64,000 bases of DNA, taken from assembly GCA_025617745.1 (NCBI GenBank), contig CM046858.1, forward strand, positions 45,737,162 through 45,801,161. Direction: 5' to 3'. The stretch comes from Heliocidaris erythrogramma (Eukaryota; Echinodermata; Echinoidea; Camarodonta; Echinometridae). Numbering within the stretch: position 1 is the stretch's first letter; the number at the start of each line of letters is the position of its first letter. The position numbers were made by a program, and so were the translations under genes. A model generated the notes under the pieces. The model did not search any database. It had not been told where the DNA came from and was given only the letters and a program-made list of their open reading frames with translations. Shown piece after piece: positions 20,774-33,100 of this stretch.

Positions 20774-23700
20774 GTTTTGAAATAAAACTCTAACACCTGT
20801 AATAGCTAACATAAAGATTTTTTGTTCCCATTTTGTGGTTATCGTGAAATGAGTGGGATTGTGAATTATTATTTATATTTCTCATTCATGTCAATCGTGC
20901 ATATTATTTTTCAAAATTTCGGCAGATATGTGTAGTCAGGGGGTATGCTCCTACTGCGGCTGACATTGCCAGTTGACTGCTTTTATAACTGACACCTAAT
21001 ACACATGTATTTCTTAACCATTGCAACTGAACATTTTCTATGTTATTCTTAAAACACATTTTAGAATTCCCCTTTGGAGCTTTCCCTACCTTTTCAAAAT
21101 TAATAATAAAAACTCCCCACACCTCTGATACATATAAGCATAGGTTTTATTAAAACCTACCATGATCAATATAAGTTTAGGATTTTACTAAAGTATCAAA
21201 TAGGCGGGTAGCTATGATGATATTAGGGAGGCAGTATATGATTTGAAACTTTTAATATAACCCTTATTCATTTTTCCGCTGAATTCATCAATGTGTCGTT
21301 GAAAGTACCGCAATTATTAATTATATGCTACCTGCTTAACAACTTCTGTATATTCATGATTTATCATAAAATGCTGGTTTTTCATAGTGGGGCGGCATAG
21401 AGACAAATTTTAAGCCAATTGTGCATTTTATGATAAAAGCACCAAATGTGGCACACAGATAGATGAATAGGTTCTAAGCAAATGAGCCACCTGGAATTTG
21501 GACCTAATACTAATAATATTTGATACTAATACTATATCGCCTGCAAACAATAATCAGTTAATTAATTTTCCATTCACTTCCACGGCCCGGATCCGTGTCA
21601 CTTGTCCCTATTCATGAGATAAATCATTGAAATATAGGTTACATTATTGTATCAAAGGAACTTGTAGATAGCTTATTCACGATTGATAGAATGTTTTTCA
21701 TAATCACTTTAGTAAATTGCATTACAGATATGCACGACACAAACTGGTGCAGCAAGAACGGATGAATGATTATAATAAAGAAAGGAAATTAAATTTGTAA
21801 TGATATTTTTTCATGCATATTTAAAGGCCACTTACAATAATAAAATATACATCGGCTTTTGATCATAATAATGAAAGCAATCATTTCTGAGTGACCCTAA
21901 TAGTGGAATAAGCTGCATGAAAGTCACAACAAATATGGAAAGGAAACACACAACGATTCATAGTGGGGCGGCATAGAGACAAATTTTAAGCCAATTGTGC
22001 ATTTTATGATAAAAAGCGCCAAATGTGGCACACAGATAGATGAATAGGTTCTAAGCAAATGTGGACATTGAACCACCTGGAATTTGGGCCCTGGGGCCTG
22101 CCGTGCCCGTTTTCAAAAATGGCTGCCACAGGTTACTTTTCTCTGTATATTTGATCCAAAATTGATATATTTTTACTAAATATAAGTTTAATGAATTATG
22201 CTGTAGTCATATTTTAGGTTTCCAGCCCTCAAAATTCTGGAAAGAAGCATGTGTTTAAAATAAAATATTACCTTAATCTTAATAGTGCATTTTGTGATAG
22301 AAGTACCAAACTTGGCACACAGTCATGTAGATACATTTAAATGTGTTATATGAGAGAAAGTGTACACTGCAAAAACCAGGGTGTTAAAATTCATACACCA
22401 GTGGAGAATTAAAAGAAAACAACACCCTTGGTGTTGAATAATTGAGGCATGTACTCTCGATGGTGTTCATTTAACACCATTCAAATTTAAAACATGCGAT
22501 GACCATAATCTGGTGTTAATTTATCTGGTGCTGTTTTGTTATTGGTGTTGATTAGGTCGTCACGTGATTTTGTTTTATAATGTTGACTGGCAGAAAAAAG
22601 AAAGAAACCCGTCATCATCATCATCGTCATCATCATTATCATCATGTTTTGAAATAAAACTATAACACATGTAAAGCTAACATACATATTTTTTGTTCCC
22701 ATTTTTTGGTTATCGTGAAATGAGTGGGATTGTGAATTGTTATTTATATTTCTCATTCATGTCAATCGTGCATATTATTTTTCAAAATTTCGGCAGATAT
22801 GTGTAGTCAAGGGGGATGCTCCGGCTGACATTGCCAGTTGACTGCTTTTCTAACTGACACCTAATACACATGTATTTCTTAACCATTGCAACTGAACATT
22901 TTCTATGTTATTCTTAAAACACATTTTAGAATTCCCCTTTGGAGCTTTCCCTACCTTTTCAAAATTAATAATAAAAGCTCCCCACACCTCTGATCCATAT
23001 AAGCATAGGTTTTACTAAAACCTACCATGATCAATATAAGTTTAAGATTTTACAAAAGTATCAAATAGGCGGGTAGCTATGATAATATTAGGGAGGCAGT
23101 ATATGATTTGAATCTTTTAATATAACCATTATTCATTTTTCCGCTGAATTCACCAATGTGTCGTTGAAAGTACCTCAATTATTAATTATATGCTACCTGC
23201 TTAGCAAGTTCTATATTTTCATGATTTATCATAAAATACTGGTTTTTCAACATATGTCCACTTCTATTACAAATCAATAGATTTCTCTTGTTTATGTTTA
23301 CTTCTAATAACCACTTACTACAGTACCCATTATTTCTATTTAATAAGGCTTGCATGCCATTTCTTGTTTTTGATACTAATACTATAATAATAACAATAAT
23401 CAGTTAATTAATTTTCCATTCACTTCCACGGCCCGGATCCGTGTCACTTGTCCCTATTCATGAGATAAATCATTGAAATATAGGTTACATTATTGTATCA
23501 AAGGAACTTGTAGATAGCTTATTCACGATTGATAGAATGTTTTTCATAATCACTTTAGTAAAGTGCATTACAGATATGCACGACACAAACTGGTGCAGCA
23601 AGAACGGATGAATGATTATAATAAAGAAAGGAAATTAAATTTGTAATGATATTTTTTCATGCATATTTAAAGGCCACTTACAATAATAAAATATACATCG

Positions 23701-24727
23701 GCTTTTGATCATAATAATGAAAGCAATCATTTCTGAGTGACCCTAATAGTGGAATAAGCTGCATGAAAGTCACAACAAATATGGAAAGGAAACACACAAC
23801 GATTCATAGTGGGGCGGCATAAAGACAAATTTTAAGCCAATTGTGCATTTTATGATAAGAGCGCCAAATGTGGCACACAGATAGATGAATAGGTTCTAAG
23901 CAAATGTGGACATTGAACCACCTGGAATTTGGGCCCTGGGGCCTGCCGTGCCCGTTTTCAAAAATGGCTGCCACAGGTTACTTTTCTCTGTATATTTGAT
24001 CCAAAATTGATATATTTTTACTAAATATAAGTTTAATGAATTATGCTGTAGTCATATTTTAGGTTTCCAGCCCTCAAAATTCTGGAAAGAAGCATGTGTT
24101 TAAAATAAAATATTACCTTAATCTTAATAGTGCATTTTGTGATAGAAGTACCAAACTTGGCACACAGTCATGTAGATACATTTAAATGTGTTATATGAGA
24201 GAAAGTGTACACTGCAAAAACCAGGGTGTTAAAATTCATACACCAGTGGAGAATTAAAAGAAAACAACACCCTTGGTGTTGAATAATTGAGGCATGTACT
24301 CTCGATGGTGCGATGACCATAATCTGGTGTTAATTTATCTGGTGCTGTTTTGTTATTGGTGTTGATTAGGTCGTCACGTGATTTTGTTTTATAATGTTGA
24401 CTGGCAGAAAAAAGAAAGAAACCCGTCATCATCATCATCATCATCATCATTATCATCATGTTTTGAAATAAAACTATAACACATGTAAAGCTAACATACA
24501 TATTTTTTGTTCCCATTTTTTGGTTATCGTGAAATGAGTGGGATTGTGAATTGTTATTTATATTTCTCATTCATGTCAATCGTGCATATTATTATTCAAA
24601 ATTTCGGCAGATATGTGTAGTCAAGGGGGATGCTCCGGCTGACATTGCCAGTTGACTGCTTTTCTAACTGACACCTAATACACATGTATTTCTTAACCAT
24701 TGCAACTGAACATTTTCTATGTTATTC
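20774..24727. repeat. 1.8-kb unit repeated about 2.15 times in tandem
   Basis: The landmark GTTTTGAAATAAAACT follows an (ATC)n run at 20774, 22646 and 24460, giving units of 1872 and 1814 bp; the third copy stops at 24727. Long segments are near identical between copies (such as CACTTCCACGGCCCGGATCC and CACTGCAAAAACCAGGGTGT). Copies 1 and 2 differ by a swapped block: copy 1 carries an extra GGGGCGGCATAGAGACAAAT segment at about 21385-21520, where copy 2 has unrelated sequence at about 23245-23370. Copy 2 also has about 33 bases (near 22465-22500) missing from the next unit. No gene is recognised; short minus-strand frames recur only because the DNA does. Confidence 0.85.
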
Positions 24728-25160
24728 GGAACACAAGACCTACCATCGACTTAGTGACTGGGATAAATCGGCCAACGTTAAACACGCACAACAAGAGAAC
24801 CACTGCATCAACTGGGATAAGAGCCATCTCATAACTAACATACCACACTGGCACTCAAGACGAATCCGGGAAGCTATCGAGATCCATCGACACGACACCG
24901 TACCCCAAGACACAGGCCTCCACATAAATAATATTGGCACCCAATCCTACGATGAGACACCCCACCATCCAATACCAGCACTCAAACTCCATCCCATCCC
25001 ACCACATCACTTTCCAGCTCGACCAATTCACCAACCAAGTCGCCACCTACCCAAACCTCACGGTATAATCTCCGCCCACGCAACAGTCACTCCCGCCGCT
25101 ATCCACCTTCACATCGCCATCTACGACATCCCCGACCTCGTACATGTACATGACTTGTAA
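24728..25160 (+). mobile_element. Penelope-like element fragment, C-terminal GIY-YIG-region remnant
   Basis: Sequence changes abruptly at 24728 to more GC-rich coding-like DNA. The frame reads DWDKSANVKHAQQENHCINW, then RRIREAIEIHRHD and DTGLHIN. This resembles the C-terminal part of Penelope-like retroelement proteins, after the GIY-YIG motif (pattern EHA..NH.I.WD, RR.IREAI.I, D.G). The expected downstream continuation appears shifted in frame, so it is probably decayed. The His/Pro-rich tail has no recognised function. The ATG at 24684 belongs to the adjoining tandem repeat, not to this protein. The family call rests on motif memory. Confidence 0.5.
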
Positions 25161-27035
25161 AACGTTATACTTTTTGTACAGTTTCATCTGATATAAAAAG
25201 GCCAACAACTTTTTTTTTTAATTTCTGCATTTTCCATAAGTACGAAGTAAAGTATATTCAGAATCATAATAGCACAATATAAATAATCTACGTAATAAAC
25301 ATAATATAATTACTTTTGACAAACAGATAAAAATCTACTTGATCGTTTAACAAAATAAGATATAAATATAATAACAAGAATAGTGGGGCGATGCTATGCT
25401 AAGGAGAGTGAAATGATGCAGGAGACCGACATCGTAAGCATAAGCTTGAGATGATGACGGCCTCGGGATAGGAAATGAAAGAAGAAAAATAAAAGAAAGA
25501 GAAGAGAAAGAAGGATGAATATGAATTGAAGGGTAATGTGCAGGTGGCCGTGTAATATGTGAAATGAGTGATTGTACAAAGCCTCTGCTTAATTTGAAAT
25601 TTAATTTGATGCCTCAATAAATGGTTAATTTTTTCTCTAACCATATTAAATAGTAACTTTAATTACTGTATTGATTAAGAAGGTTTTTTTGTAATGGCTT
25701 TAAAAGAAAAAAGTGAAGTCCGTAACTATAAGGTAAGGAGTTCCATATGTCGGGGCCCGTGATGCCTAATTGATTTTTTGAATTAAGGATGTGTTCAACA
25801 TACTCTGCCATGTTTCTTTTTATCTTTGATGATAATCCTTATATAAGTCAGGACTTTATCGATGAACTTTTTTAAATTCTGGATTAATCAGATTGGCATG
25901 ATTGACATGAGTAGACGCATTGCTTAGCCGCCGCTTGAATCAATTTTTATTCAACTGTTTTTTTTTAACTTTGAAGAAACGTTTGTATTTTTACAAGCCA
26001 GGCTCAAGATTCTCCTTTCATTGTATTTCCTTTTTTTTAATTATTCATGCCCCTTCACTAAATGAGTGTCAAGATAAAATCCAGCAGATTTTGAGTGTGT
26101 CTAATCGATATTAAGAAACAGATGAATACGATGATGTGCTTATTGTTTACAGTCAGAATTCACTGCTCCCGGATCATCTCAATTTAAGCTGGTCCTTACC
26201 ATCCATGGAATATCATTTGACAATGTTTGTAATTTCTATAATTTAGTAACCTACATGGGAAAAAAAAATCATTAATATCCATGACTATGCTGTTTGTTTT
26301 ACATGTATAATAATCAAAGATAGATGTATCTGCAACTGTGCAAATAACTTTGGCATAAAACTGGACATTGGCACATGCAGCAAAGGCATCAAAAGCATAA
26401 TCATCATAGCATTTGGCGGATCCGGGGGGGGGGGCACTTCCGGCCCGTGCCCCCTCCCCCTTGGAAGAAAAGTATGCATTTTGACCATAGAGGATCCCTT
26501 ATGTGGATTGTGCCCCCCTTTTTTTTTGCTTGTCAGAGAATTATGGAGGGAAACTGGACCCCTATACCCCCCTACCATTTCGCACCCGCACGAGCCCTCT
26601 ACGTCTTTAGGAGTTCTGTGGTCAGAATGCGCGTTGTATAAATTATGTTCTGCTCTGCCAGGCAAGCTCAAGAAATCGATTTCTATTTAGCAAAACCAGA
26701 GAATTTAAAAAGCAATCTATAAATTTCAAATTTTAGAATATATGTATACACCTGTTATGTATTTCCATTATATACGCGGATTTTTTTTGTAATGAAGAGA
26801 AGCAATTTAGCTCGAGGATTAAAAATATATGCCTGACCGGAACGGTTCTCCAGTGGTTCATGTACAACTCCATATCACCAAGAAAATGGCAGCCCCCATG
26901 TAAAGTGTTAGCAGATGATACCGTGTGCTAGAATGTCTTAATTTAAACCCTTTTCTGATATTTTAATTCTAAAGTGATATAGGCCATTGATTAAGAATAT
27001 ATTACACCTTTTAACATCAGCACATTTATATTCTA
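25161..27035. other. Non-coding DNA, no gene seen
   Basis: AT-rich, with a purine-rich stretch around 25470-25520, and a GC-rich patch at 26415-26600 with G and C runs that resembles a decayed interspersed repeat. No exon is supported. Confidence 0.5.
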
Positions 27036-27325
27036 GTGTTAATTCTCCTTTAAAGATAACGTTGAGTTCTGTTCATGACACTGAATTGTGAAAGAAACTG
27101 TCTTAAAGCAATTGCGCAAAAATTGCTTATAATAGCAAATAAGAATTGGTGTATGCTGTAAAGTTTTGGAATTACCAAATTAATAAGAAATTGACTCCTG
27201 CTGAGAGCCACATGCAATGCACACAGAAATGTGTGTATGGGAATACACACAAATGTTCGGCCCGAACATTTCAGCTCTTTCTTGCCATACATGTATTTTG
27301 AATGTGAGAGCATTTGAAGAGCAAT
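27036..27325 (-). repeat. Dispersed repeat, copy A (inverted relative to 56.8 kb)
   Basis: The reverse complement matches 56822-57102 along about 280 bp at roughly 80% by eye. Both contain the near-palindrome AATGTT-CGG-GCCGAACATT-like core and end at CTTTAAAG. Both copies keep an 87-88 residue frame (RTFVCxPIxTFLCAxHV and ALRQFLSQF). Many of the differences change amino acids, so coding constraint is doubtful. A third, more diverged relative may lie at about 33285-33430. Confidence 0.75.
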
Positions 27326-28154
27326 CTTTTTTTATGGGACATATGATAATCTTCCAAGCTAACATAAAAAGAATGAGAAAGTTCACAAATTATTTTTTAC
27401 CTTTCCTAGAACTCAAGCTTCCCTTTAAACTATGTACAAGTGAAAAACAAACAAAAACTTAACTGGTGCCCATTTGATAAATCGAAGCTGATTCAGTTAC
27501 ACATTTAGGAAATTCTGAACTGTTAGCCTTTGCCTGCTGCACTTTCTGGAAGGTTTAAGAGACCATTGCCGTAGATGGAGCTATTGCTGATGCAGTAGGA
27601 CACACACCGATCATTCGCTGTCTCCGTAGAGATCAGTATACACACAAGAGTAATAACACAAGAAAAGAGGCAAATTCGAACAGGTTAAGTCATCATGGTG
27701 GACAGGCGTATGTAAAATGATGACGTAATGATAACTGATTACAGACATTCATATGAAATCAAGTGATTGTTAGCTCTAGATCTCTAAAAGCGAGGTGTTT
27801 GAAGGTCACACGTGTTCATATTTTGCCCCTATTCTGAAACTTACACGCCAGCGCACTAACTTTGTTCCTATAGTTGTTAGAAGAAGTCAAAACGTGGGGT
27901 TAGCCAGTCTTGTTTAAGCCTTTGCAATATATGTTTAGACCCACCAAAGTACAACTCCTGGTTCAAGAGTTTTACTGATGTTGAATCATCAACGTGAATT
28001 TAATGCACCTCGAGTGGTTCTTAAATTGGGAATTTCGACGAGAATCGGTTTAAGACGTACGCAAATGGTGGGGTCTGAATTTTGTGCCCAGTATAAGCAA
28101 TGAAAATGGTAAGCGAAAGCCATTCATGCCTTCCATGCATAGGCCTACGATGCT

Positions 28155-28185
<31 letters not shown>

Positions 28186-29821
28186 GAGTAGCTGCAGGAT
28201 TTTGAAATTAAAATTTTTCGGGCAACTGCCACATCATATTCGGGCAACCTATATTCGGCCGGGGAGGTACAAAGTTCAAAGTTTATTGACTTTCCAATTA
28301 TTGTCTTTTACAGTTATTTCTTTTTTTTTTAAACAGTACATATGAAAATTAAGAGGAGGAACATTACACTGATATAAATAGAAACATAGATATAACAGAT
28401 CATGATTCAATAGATTTGGTTATGATTTTCCCTGATATGGAAATATTCGGTTTAATGTAAACATTGTCAATACAAAGGAAATCATAAATGGAGGTGTTCA
28501 TTAAGAAATCATAGCAAAGGTGGTCTATTTATTTTGATGACAAAATGACATTGTCACTGAAAGTGTCAATGAAGCATCGCTTAGCTCTTTCCCAATATTT
28601 AGAAACGGAAAAGCTGATATTCGGGAAAATGAGGCCAGCCCCTCCTCCGCTCCTTCGATGAAATTAGACCACGGTGCATATGCTTCTTTCATGTTTCAAT
28701 TTCTTTTTGTGGGGATCATTACATGTGGAAACTCATTTTGCTTGCATTTATTTAGGTACATCATAATGATGGAGGAACCATGAAGTATTAGAGGACCAAA
28801 AAGGAAATCAACTCAGAACTCTGCCTTTTTGATAAACCCAATATTCTAAATAGTACAAATATGTTAGATATTCTAAATATCTAAGGTTACGAATTCAGAA
28901 CTATAGATTGCTCGACTAAATAAGTTCGTATACGTTTAACATGAAATGAAAACCGTGTAGGCCTATAATAAGTTTAATTTATGATCTTTATTTTTTAATA
29001 CATAGCTCTCATCTTAAGAAATTATACGTTCTTACTACGCTGTAATTTAAAATGATCTACAAATACATATTCCAAATTTATCAAAACGACACATTATTAT
29101 TTTATAATTACGAGGAGATTGATACCTACAACTGTTATTTTAAAGCAATAGAATTTCATTAAGCTTGATCCAGGAACATCTGTTGGTAAACTCCTAGCAA
29201 AACGAATATCACGACATCATCACACCGTAGACCTTTGCCTAAAAGCTGTATTTACATATGAAAACTATTACATCCAGCAAGCAGAGTGCTCATGATAAAT
29301 ACAAAAAAATTTGAGTAATAACTGTACAATAAAACTCATCAACAGAACTTCAACACACACATTTAAAGACTTTAATAAGTAAGGTATGAAGTAACAGTGT
29401 TTATCGCGTACAAGTAACTGCTACCTAAGACATGACTGATAAAGCTATTATTTTGTTTTCGGAAAATGGCATTGAAGAGAGACATACTGAAACTTTTCCG
29501 ATTCTGTAGTTTAGTACCAAACATCTTTTCAGTTACTCGTATTTGTTTAATAATCCTTCGTAACCTTATTAATATTTTGTAGCTAATTAAGGTGAGAATT
29601 GTTGAATAAACCCATACACCTTTATGCTACAACAGGCCTTAAGGATTTCACTAGATTTTTCTCCTACCCCCTTTTTTGTTTTTGTTTTTGTTTGTTCAAC
29701 GGCCTATACCAGTTGACTATTTAACCCCGCTATATACATATTAAATTAAGAGTAGAACTAAATGTTAAGTTTCCAGTTACTTACATGTTAAAAATTAAGT
29801 CGTTCTGATGAGCTTCCAAAA
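27326..29821. other. Non-coding DNA, including a G30 run and a possible LINE 3' end
   Basis: 27700-28000 shows patchy similarity to 33470-33860 (CATTCATATGAAATC against CATTCATATAAAATC; TAGCCAGTCTTGTTTAAGCC against TAGCCTTGTTTCAGCC). A G30 run spans 28155-28184. At about 28270-28300 the minus strand carries AATAAACTTTGAACTTTG, similar in style to a LINE 3' terminus, but no RT frame accompanies it. 28900-29821 is plain AT-rich DNA that should contain the 3' UTR of the lectin gene. Confidence 0.45.
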
Positions 29822-30150
29822 TCAAGCTAGTCCATAATAAATACACCCATCAGATTGTGAGAAGTAGCTAGAAGCAACTCTCTCTTTTCTTTCTTCATTC
29901 AGCTCACAAACCGTACCTCTGTAATTGAAGGACTTACATCCAACTACGCTATTGCACATCATTGCGCATCGTATCTGGCTCACCATTTGAACTGTCTCGA
30001 TCACGTGATCAGTGAGACAGTAGCCAATGAGATTACGTCCCTCGTTGTCCTTGGCGGGGGAGAAGACGCTTGACTTGAGACTGGCCTTGGGTTGTTGAAA
30101 TGACGGGATAGCAGGGGACCAGCTTGTAGTTGGATCCCTTGTAGATTCGA
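29822..30150 (-). CDS. Lectin/PAN gene, exon 6 (PAN domain, stop)
   Basis: The acceptor is GCATGCAG|TC, phase 1, joining the G left by exon 5. The exon starts VESTRDPTTSWSPAIPSF, then the PAN-like module: NLIGYCLTDHVIETV, IRCAMMCNSVVGCKSFNY, TVCELNEE, SDGCIYYGLA, TGA stop. Six Cys fit an apple/PAN fold, with CKSFNY as the signature strand. Possible ATTAAA polyadenylation signals lie downstream near 29546 and 29369. Confidence 0.8.
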
Positions 30151-33100
30151 CTGCATGCACGAAATGGACAGAAAATATAAAATGAAATTAAATAAGATGA
30201 AATTGAAAAAATGAATGAATGAATAAATAAATGAATAAACACAATTTAAGTGATTAATTTTGATTAGTTACTCTGTAAAACAGACAATGTCAGCTCTTGA
30301 GGTGCATGATTTGTTTATATATATATATATAAACAAAAATAATTTAATTCAATTAATTCAAGTTAATTAAATAGATGAATAATAACCCCCCCCCAAAAAA
30401 AAAAAAAAACAACAACAACAAAAAACAAAACAAAAACAAAAACAAAAACAAAACAACAAACAACAACAAAAAATGAACGATTACATATACCATCTTTGAC
30501 TTGTATATTTCGAGAAAACTGAGAGAGAGAGAGAGGGGATGGGAGCTGCAAACAATAGAAGAAGACTCGTAAGAATCCTGATTTGGGACTTTGCTGCAAA
30601 AGTTTGATGATAGATCCTGAAACAAAGGAATCTCAGTTCCACCTGCCATGAAACATCCTACAGAATCATTCCCGGCTTACACGAGGCGTCGTTTGCTGCA
30701 TCTTGGACTGTGTCAGTGACTTCTATACGGCCTTTGAAATAGTTTTAGTGTTTAAAAAGTGATTGCAAAATGAACATGACATAACAATACTTTTAATACG
30801 TTTAATTTGTGGATCCTGGGGGATCCACAAATTACAAGCACTGCTTTTTAGTGGACCCCCCCCCCCCCATTTCGTCAGAAATCAAGAATTTCTTTAAATA
30901 ATTTATTATAAAAATCCGCAATCTGTATTAATATCTGTAATGCCATTGTTGTTCTTTCTGTTGGAAATGAAATAAATACGAATTTGAATAACTGGTGTAT
31001 GGGTTACTCCCATCACAGGCTAGCGCATCATTGAAATGACGCCTAGCTCGTGTGTGCCGGGCTTTAAGGTCATGCCAAGTATTCCAGCGAGCACGCTATT
31101 TTATACAGCTATCAAATTAATGGAAATGAGTATACAGAAGTAATTTCACAGTAAAGATCAAAAGGCCAATACCTTCCAAAGGCGTAGCCAGGGGAGATAC
31201 AAGGGGGATATGCCCCCTGCACTGCAAAAACCAGGGTGTTAATTTAACACCATCTCGGTATCTATATTGGGCTACACCAGATAAGTGTTAAAACAACACC
31301 AGTTTCGAATCAAACTGGCGTTGTTTTAACACTAACTGGTGTTGTTTTGACACTTATCTGGTGTAGACCAATATCAAACTGGTGTTGTTTTAACACTAAC
31401 TGGTGTTATTTTGACACTTATCTGGTGTAGCCCAATATGGATACCGAGATGGTGTTAAATTAACACCCTGGTTTTTGCAGTGTGTTTATCCGCTAAAAAT
31501 AGTAGTCCAAGGAACTTAATGTGTGGGTGTGTGTGGGGGTGTGGATGAAATTATTTGACTCTATGATTTTATGTGTCACCCCCCCCCCCTGTAGTTCAAC
31601 AATACTGTGGCTACGCCTTTGAATGACAGTAACGATTAAAAAGCATAACACCATTTTTCATCTCCACCTTCCACGCTCAGTTTCCGCTAGACCAAGATCA
31701 ATAGACAAAGGCAATAATTATAATGATGAAAACCGGAAAGGAGGTTTACAGCCAAATTGATTGGAAGCAAGTGAAACTAATTTAATAACAATTGGAGCGA
31801 CACGTGAAGTTACCTCAATAATACAAGCTGGGAAAGAATATTAATCATAATAGAATAGAAAATCGATTTTCAATTAGCTTTCATAGATAATTCTCAAGGC
31901 CTCTAATTCCCGTTTACACTTGATGACGATGAAATCGCATATCATTTATTACCATAAAACTGACCCCCCCCCCCCCTCCCACAAAACAACAGTGATGTAT
32001 AACAATTCGTCCCCATCATCTGACCTTGAGAGAAAAATAAGGTTTAAATACACTTTAACTTATGCAATAAATATATTTACACTGCATTTTCTAAACCTTT
32101 TTAACATTAAAGAAAAGGAAAAGAGGAATGGGTAAGAGGGGGATGTAAGTATGTAGGCGTATATGTATTGTGTGTGTGTGTATGGGTGCGTGTATTCTTA
32201 CAAACAAGAGCCATCACATTGTCGCTCCAACGGCCCAACGCTATGGGGCATAGATAGATAGATATGTAGATTGCCAGCCCATGATTATTCCCTGTGCTGC
32301 ATGACTATTACATTTTTATATTAAGCTATGTCAAATCAATTTTTTTACACAATAATTATGCCATTAGATGGGAAGATAGAATATACTTGTCATGACGTAG
32401 CCTTGATTATTATTACAGGATAGAATAATTGATTTGGAAAGGTCGTTAGTATGATGGATATTTTGTTTATATCATATACACGTGCGTTTGAAGAAAGTCC
32501 CTTTAAAAATTATATTTGATGTATGAACTTGTGGACCAATCAAAAGCTCGATCTACGAAGAAACGGATTAATTTCTTATCCGCTATATATGGGCTATTTT
32601 TCTATGAAAATATGTCGGGTTGAGTCTGAGGATATTTACTTTGCTCTTGACCATTTAGTTCTCTTCATTATTATTATGGCCAGTGACGGTAAGGGATAGA
32701 TACATATAAGCCAATCACATTTGAAAAAGGAGGAACCCCATCGTCTAAAAACTAAAGCTAAAAAGGGGTATGGTGCAATGTGATTAACTGGAGAAAATGC
32801 GAAATGTATAAAATATAACAAGACTCACCTCCAGTTCTGGAAGTCCCACAACACCCTTCATCCTCAACGTTAGTAACGAAATCCTGAATAAGGTAGACAA
32901 AATTATAATCAAAGCACTCCAGCAACGCCAGATTTTCGGCAACAAAAGGACCCTTTTTTCACTTTCCTGTTAGGAAGTCATAACTGATATCAAACTTATA
33001 GCATCTAGAAAATAGTGTCACGAATTCATTAATAATATCTTCCAGCGTCAATTAAACCATTATTTCGCTGTGAATAATTAGAACACTTTTTGTGACATAA

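Noticed and set aside
22487-24570. Repeated frames MRNINNNSQSHSFHDNQ
   Set aside because: Copies of the 1.8-kb tandem repeat, ending in (ATC)n-coded Met runs; no independent evidence of coding.
30353-30649. 98-residue frame with hydrophobic Phe/Leu run between lectin exons 5 and 6
   Set aside because: Comes from an (AAAAC)n/(AAC)n tract read on the opposite strand; exon 5 joins exon 6 in phase without it.
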